In this document: positions 60,107 through 64,000 of the stretch, piece by piece | How positions within the stretch are numbered: position 1 is the stretch's first letter | Layout of the letters: each line of letters opens with the position of its first letter | Source: Streptomyces hyaluromycini | Lineage (GTDB): Bacteria; Actinomycetota; Actinomycetes; Streptomycetales; Streptomycetaceae | Length of the DNA: 64,000 bases | NCBI RefSeq assembly: GCF_002217755.1 | Contig: NZ_BCFL01000017.1 | Location: forward strand, 993,671-1,057,670 | Direction of reading: 5' to 3' | Position numbers and translations under genes: made by a program | The notes under the pieces: model-generated | Told to the model about the DNA's origin: nothing | Database searches by the model: none | What the model saw: only the letters and a program-made list of their open reading frames with translations

Positions 60107-61198
60107 TCAGCGTCCACCCGCCGTTGCCGCTTCGTGCATCCGCTGTTCGGCGATCCGGTCGGCCGCCGCGGCCGGCGGAATCCCGTCGTCCTTCGCACGT
60201 GCGAATATGGCCAGCGTGGTGTCGAAGATCTTCGCCGCCTTGGCCTTGCACCGGTCGAAGTCGAACCCGTGCAGCTCGTCGGCGACCTGGATGACCCCGC
60301 CCGCGTTCACCACGTAGTCCGGCGCGTAGAGGATCCCGCGGTCGGCGAGGTCCTTCTCGACGCCCGGGTGGGCGAGCTGGTTGTTGGCCGCACCGCACAC
60401 CACCTGGGCGGTCAGCACCGGCACGGACGCGTCGCTCAGGGCGCCGCCGAGCGCGCAGGGGGCGTAGACGTCGAGGCCCTCGACCCGGATCAGGGCGTCG
60501 GTGTCGGCGGCCACGCGCACGGAAGGGTGCTTGTCGGCGATGCGCCGGACGGCTTCCGGGCGTACGTCGGTGATCACGACCTCGGCGCCCTCGTCCAGGA
60601 GGTGTTCCACCAGGTGGTGGCCGACCTTGCCGACGCCCGCGATGCCGACGGCACGGCCGCGCAGCGAGGGGTCGCCCCACAGGTGCTGGGCGCTGGCCCG
60701 CATGCCCTGGTAGACGCCGTAGGCGGTGAGCACGGAGGAGTCGCCGGCGCCGCCGTTCTCCGGGGAGCGGCCGGTGGTCCAGCGGCACTCTCGGGCCACC
60801 ACGTCCATGTCGGCGACATACGTGCCGACGTCGCAGGCGGTGACGTACCGGCCGCCGAGCGAGGCCACGAACCGCCCGTAGGCGAGCAGCAGCTCCTCGG
60901 TCTTGTCGCGGTCCGGGTCCCCGATGATCACGGCCTTGCCGCCGCCGTGGTCGAGCCCGGCCATGGCGTTCTTGTACGACATCCCGCGCGCGAGGTTGAG
61001 GGCGTCGGCGACGGCCTCCTCCTCGTTGGCGTACGGGTAGAAGCGGGTGCCGCCGAGGGCGGGGCCCAGTGCGGTGGAGTGGATGGCGATGACGGCCTTG
61101 AGGCCGCTCTTGCGGTCCTGGCAGAGCACGACCTGCTCGTGACCGCCCTGGTCCGAGTGGAACAGGGTGTGCAGGACGCCGGTGGAAACGTCGGTCAC
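60107..61198 (-). CDS. vdh: Valine/leucine/phenylalanine dehydrogenase
   Basis: A 363-residue NAD-dependent amino acid dehydrogenase. It has the catalytic Lys in [10 protein letters not shown], a Rossmann motif Gly-Val-Gly-Lys-Val-Gly, and Gly-Ala-Ala-Asn-Asn-Gln-Leu. It deaminates branched-chain amino acids, which in Streptomyces supplies acyl-CoA starter units. GTG 61198 follows gggag, and the length equals that of Streptomyces Vdh as I recall it. It lies beside purM and bldC, as in the S. coelicolor chromosome. Confidence 0.93.
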   Translation of the reverse strand: MTDVSTGVLHTLFHSDQGGHEQVVLCQDRKSGLKAVIAIHSTALGPALGGTRFYPYANEEEAVADALNLARGMSYKNAMAGLDHGGGKAVIIGDPDRDKTEELLLAYGRFVASLGGRYVTACDVGTYVADMDVVARECRWTTGRSPENGGAGDSSVLTAYGVYQGMRASAQHLWGDPSLRGRAVGIAGVGKVGHHLVEHLLDEGAEVVITDVRPEAVRRIADKHPSVRVAADTDALIRVEGLDVYAPCALGGALSDASVPVLTAQVVCGAANNQLAHPGVEKDLADRGILYAPDYVVNAGGVIQVADELHGFDFDRCKAKAAKIFDTTLAIFARAKDDGIPPAAAADRIAEQRMHEAATAGGR

Positions 61199-61463
61199 TG
61201 TGGTGACTCCCGGTTGTGTCGCGTGTGTCGCGGCGGGTGGAAGCTGGGGCTCCCGTAAGGGTGGCGGGGGCCTGGCATGAGCGTAGAGCCATTGCCCGTA
61301 CACCATCCGCGCAGTGTTCAGGATCACTCTCCCGTGCCGTGTGCGCACGTATGAGCGTGGGACGATTTGCTGTGGTTTCCGCGGCCGGCCCCGGCCGGCT
61401 CTGTCATGGCTCCGCCGTGGGTTCCGCTGGTTTCGAGCCCGGTCCGATGGGGAGGGAGCAGGC

Positions 61464-62306
61464 GTGCCCAAGGTGTCCTCGGTGGTCGTCCCCTACGCGA
61501 CGTACCTGCGTGTGTACGAGCCGCTGGCCGCCTTCCCGGACCGGGAGCGCGACCACTGGACGCGCTACGCCCGCCGCCCGGAGCGCCCCTCGTACCAGGA
61601 CGAACTCCGCCGTTCCCTGGCCGACTTGCTGCCCACCCCGCCGGTCGCGGTGCCGGTGCAGGAGAGCGGCGACGCCTTCGTCCTGGAGGTCGACGGCGTC
61701 GTCTGCGTCTGCCCGTGGCGGACCCGGCTGCGCGGCTGGCAGGCCCTGCAGGAGCTCTCCGACGAACTGCCGAAGCCGGTCCTGGACGCGATGCTCCCGC
61801 CGGTCGTGCGCCGGCAGGCCGCCATGGACTACGAGCGCTGGCTGGTCCGCAACCCCGACTCCCGGCCCTGGATCCGCACCGCGACCTGGCAGGTGCCGCT
61901 GAACTGGTTCGTGCTGGTCTCCGACGAGGAGCGCCGGTACGAGAAGGGCACCGCGGAGATCCCGCCGATGCTGCGCTACCGCACGCCGATGGTGCAGGCC
62001 CGGCGCCGGGTGGCCCGGGCGTTGCGCACGCTCAAGGACACCGTGGAGGAAGGGCCGCTGATCGACGGCCTGGTGGACGTCGGCCGCTGGCTGGAGGAGT
62101 TCCACCCGCGCTCGCTGGTCGAGCTGGACTACGGCGGTCTGGTGCACACCCTGCCGGCCGGGGATCTCGAGGACGACCATTCCGCGGCCGACGTGGCGGC
62201 CGGCATCGAGGCGCTGCGCCAGGGCGACGGGGCCGCGGCCGGGGAGGCGTACGGGCGGCTGGTGGAGCGGTGGCGGACGGTACGGGACCGCCGGTCGGCG
62301 AACTGA
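61464..62306 (+). CDS. Conserved hypothetical protein upstream of bldC
   Basis: A 280-residue protein starting at GTG 61464 after ggagggag. It is soluble with no signal peptide. It has conserved-looking aromatic stretches (Ala-Thr-Tyr-Leu-Arg-Val-Tyr-Glu-Pro and [11 protein letters not shown]) but no catalytic motif. A homologue occupies the same place between vdh and bldC in other Streptomyces, as I recall. The function is unknown. Confidence 0.88.
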   Translation: MPKVSSVVVPYATYLRVYEPLAAFPDRERDHWTRYARRPERPSYQDELRRSLADLLPTPPVAVPVQESGDAFVLEVDGVVCVCPWRTRLRGWQALQELSDELPKPVLDAMLPPVVRRQAAMDYERWLVRNPDSRPWIRTATWQVPLNWFVLVSDEERRYEKGTAEIPPMLRYRTPMVQARRRVARALRTLKDTVEEGPLIDGLVDVGRWLEEFHPRSLVELDYGGLVHTLPAGDLEDDHSAADVAAGIEALRQGDGAAAGEAYGRLVERWRTVRDRRSAN

Positions 62307-62937
62307 GTGCCGGTCTGAGTGCGGGTCTGAGTACTGATGCCCGCTGATCCGTACTGAGTGACGGGGTGTCTGATGCTGTTTACAACCGGATGACACCTGC
62401 GTGACGTGTGTGCGGTGAGTGATGTACATCACGGCCCAGAAGCCATGAAACAACGTACGTTGACGGCACTTCAGTGAACGCACTGGACGTTGGATCTCGA
62501 TCCGGGCTTTTGCGTCAAGGGTGACGGATAGCACTTACACGGCTCTTGCGCCTCTTGCCACTCCTCGTGCCAAAATAGGACAAGGAGTCCGGGGAAGGCT
62601 CCATCCGTCCAAGTGTGGTGCACTGTGGGCGGATTCTCAGCATTACGTGCTTTGGGGGGTCTGGTGACTCCTGATCGTCCTGTGACTGATCGTCACAGAG
62701 GCGTGACTGTCCGCTATGGCATGGTCCATCGGCTTCCGCGGCTGATGCCTACCTGGGAGGGCAATTCCATCGGTTTGGCCGACGCGGCTGGACAGATGGT
62801 GTAGTTGTAGTGCCGAGGACAAGCCGTTCGTCCTATAACCGACTCGACTCGCGTCCGCCATTTCGGGCAACGCGGGTCAAGGTGCAGAATTTAGAGGAAA
62901 GAACCGAGAAGGTTCGGTTCTCCCGAGGAGGCCGCTC
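62307..62937. promoter_or_regulatory. Long bldC upstream region
   Basis: 631 bp without a convincing gene. It contains a dyad ctgtgac-tgatc-gtcacag (62680-62698) and several AT-richer patches. It is probably the promoter and control region of bldC, whose gaggagg ribosome site is at 62924-62930. Confidence 0.6.
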
Positions 62938-63144
62938 ATGACCGCTCGCACCCCTGATGCCGAGCCGCTGCTGACCCCGGCTGAGGTCGCCACGATGTTC
63001 CGCGTCGACCCCAAGACGGTCACGCGGTGGGCGAAGGCCGGCAAGCTCACGTCGATCCGCACGCTCGGCGGACACCGCCGCTACCGCGAGGCTGAGGTGC
63101 GCGCCCTGCTGGCGGGCATCCCCCAGCAGCGCAGCGAGGCCTGA
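62938..63144 (+). CDS. bldC: Developmental regulator BldC (MerR-like)
   Basis: A 68-residue protein with a single MerR-type winged helix: Leu-Thr-Pro-Ala-Glu-Val-Ala-Thr-Met-Phe-Arg-Val-Asp-Pro-Lys-Thr-Val-Thr, then Thr-Leu-Gly-Gly-His-Arg-Arg-Tyr. Length and sequence fit Streptomyces BldC, which binds DNA cooperatively as head-to-tail oligomers and delays entry into development. It is followed by a strong terminator. Confidence 0.96.
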   Translation: MTARTPDAEPLLTPAEVATMFRVDPKTVTRWAKAGKLTSIRTLGGHRRYREAEVRALLAGIPQQRSEA

Positions 63145-63292
63145 CCCAACTGAATAGCGGGCAAACCGACCGGTCCCCCAACTGGCCGAGGTGCCCGAAA
63201 CCCTAGCTCCAAGCGACGCGGGACCTGCCCCAACAGGGCCCACGCCCAGGCCGACAAGAACTTCTCAGGCAAGCGACACAGGGTGCGTCGTA

Positions 63293-63332
63293 GATCGCGC
63301 TGGACTCCGCCGGGTCCAGTGCGATCTTTTTT
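63293..63332 (+). terminator. bldC terminator
   Basis: A 13-bp stem with one G-U pair (gatcgcgctggac 63293-63305, gtccagtgcgatc 63314-63326) followed by six T. It lies 148 bp after bldC. The rest of 63145-63644 shows no gene. Confidence 0.92.
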
Positions 63333-63644
63333 GTGCGTCCATGGGGTCCTGTGGGGCCTTGGCCCACCGTAACCAGCGGCTCTGTGAGCAGCCTTGTCGG
63401 AGTCTGGGCGGCGCTGTCGGATCTGCTGTGCACGCACCCGGAGGGCGTCCCGGGCGGGTCCGCAGGGTGGTGCAATTGCACATATTAAATTGACCAGTTG
63501 TAGGAAGGGGGTAAGTGGCGTCGTTTCGGAAACTCATGCGGTGACACCCGTCACATACCGCACGGGTTGTTTGTACTGTCCCGGGTGCGATAGAGGGGCC
63601 GCACGCTCCATCGGCCCTTGGGGGAACGGCCGTTGGGCGTACCG

Positions 63645-63836
63645 TCATGCGCCGACGGGACCCTGGTCCTCCATGGCGTCCTCGGGGGCCTCCGCGGTGT
63701 GCGGGGCGGAGTCCATGGCCAGCCGCAGCAGCCGGTGGCAGACCGGACAGTGACGGGTCAGATGCCGGTACGACGAGGCGGCCGCCAGGTGGGCCCTCAG
63801 CAGCGCCCGCGTCTCGTGCCGCACCGAAGCCGCCAT
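63645..63836 (-). CDS. DUF6274 family small protein
   Basis: A 63-residue protein starting at ATG 63836 after ggaggtggcgt. It is helical and basic (Arg-His-Glu-Thr-Arg-Ala-Leu-Leu-Arg-Ala-His-Leu), with a Cys-Pro-Val-Cys-His motif that may bind metal, and an acidic tail. Small proteins of this kind sit next to bldC in Streptomyces. The function is unknown. Confidence 0.8.
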   Translation of the reverse strand: MAASVRHETRALLRAHLAAASSYRHLTRHCPVCHRLLRLAMDSAPHTAEAPEDAMEDQGPVGA

Positions 63837-64000
63837 ACGCCACCTCCAGAAGAGGGCCGAGGGGAAGCGGGCCCTGTCTTCTGGGTACCGAGCGAATGTG
63901 ACGCCGTCAATGGCGCGGACTCTTTCCCAGCCGCCGCCTTCTGACCGCCCTCGCCCTCCTACCCCGCGGCGGTGCCGGGCACGGAAAAGGCCCACCTCCC
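63837..64000. other. Right edge, possible end of another gene
   Basis: A minus-strand frame of 13 codons enters from the right edge and stops at 63959-63961 (ending Ser-Val-Pro-Gly-Thr-Ala-Ala-Gly). It could be the C-terminus of the gene upstream of the DUF6274 gene, but is too short to judge. Confidence 0.25.

Noticed and set aside
62680..62698. Dyad resembling a CRP site upstream of bldC
   Set aside because: The spacing between TGTGA and TCACA is 7 rather than 6, so a CRP assignment is not supported; it is kept only as a dyad in the upstream region.
63394..63753. Plus-strand frame after bldC
   Set aside because: No ribosome site or family similarity, and it overlaps the better supported DUF6274 gene on the other strand.

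Overview
The window is chromosomal DNA from a Streptomyces or close relative. The evidence is very high GC with third-position bias, GTG starts, typical actinobacterial families (DUF397/DUF5753 pairs, Lsr2, mycothiol-dependent enzyme, DUF3073, BldC), and a purine/dnaX/bldC neighbourhood that I recognise from Streptomyces core chromosomes. It splits into an accessory left half (1 to about 36.6 kb) and a conserved right half (36.6 to 64 kb).

Left half. 1-3.5 kb holds a partial PD-(D/E)XK-like gene and two regulators. 3.5-5.5 kb holds a 2H phosphoesterase, a HATPase anti-sigma-like protein, a catalytically dead recombinase-fold protein and a small membrane protein. 5.6-11.5 kb is a compact class I lanthipeptide locus of the FxLD type: precursor, dehydratase, cyclase and aspartyl/isoaspartyl-type methyltransferase, with hairpins on both sides of the precursor gene. 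A DUF4365 gene lies between 13-bp direct repeats. 12.9-18.2 kb looks like a second RiPP locus on the minus strand: an NB-ARC/TPR protein, a 67-residue precursor ending in a Trp-Pro-Trp-Pro-Leu tail, a FxsB-like radical SAM/SPASM maturase, a GNAT acetyltransferase and a Cys-rich small protein. 18.5-20.2 kb is an unrecognised protein with a nuclease-like motif.

21.4-30.0 kb is an integrative and mobilizable element: MobA/VirD2-type relaxase, MobC, DUF2637 membrane protein, DnaB-N/RecA-type helicase, XRE regulator, excisionase and a tyrosine integrase with an unexplained C-terminal extension. It has an iteron/hairpin region that could be its origin. A duplicated control segment lies upstream of both the helicase and the excisionase genes. 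30.0-36.3 kb is a defence island. It carries a PaeR7I/XhoI-type methyltransferase and endonuclease, then a Ser/Thr kinase whose N-terminal domain is a catalytically degenerate copy of that endonuclease, and a divergent Schlafen/AlbA_2 protein. The island ends beside tRNA-Ser(GGA).

Right half. SRP RNA, dnaX, purD, a membrane protein, a DMF-amidase-like protein, purC, tRNA-Gly(GCC), a two-component/ABC exporter operon, tRNA-Gly(GCC) again, tRNA-Gly(TCC), lsr2, purSQL, a Uma2 protein, an HTH/Clp-N pair facing a mycothiol-dependent enzyme across a large palindrome, a META lipoprotein, purF, purM, a DUF3073 protein, a Val/Leu/Phe dehydrogenase, a conserved hypothetical, bldC and a DUF6274 protein. 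The pur genes cover most of de novo IMP synthesis (PurD, C, S, Q, L, F, M) in separate transcription units with clear terminators.

The strongest candidates for undescribed biology are the kinase fused to a dead restriction-enzyme domain inside a live-looking restriction-modification locus, and the radical SAM RiPP locus with the WPW-tailed precursor.
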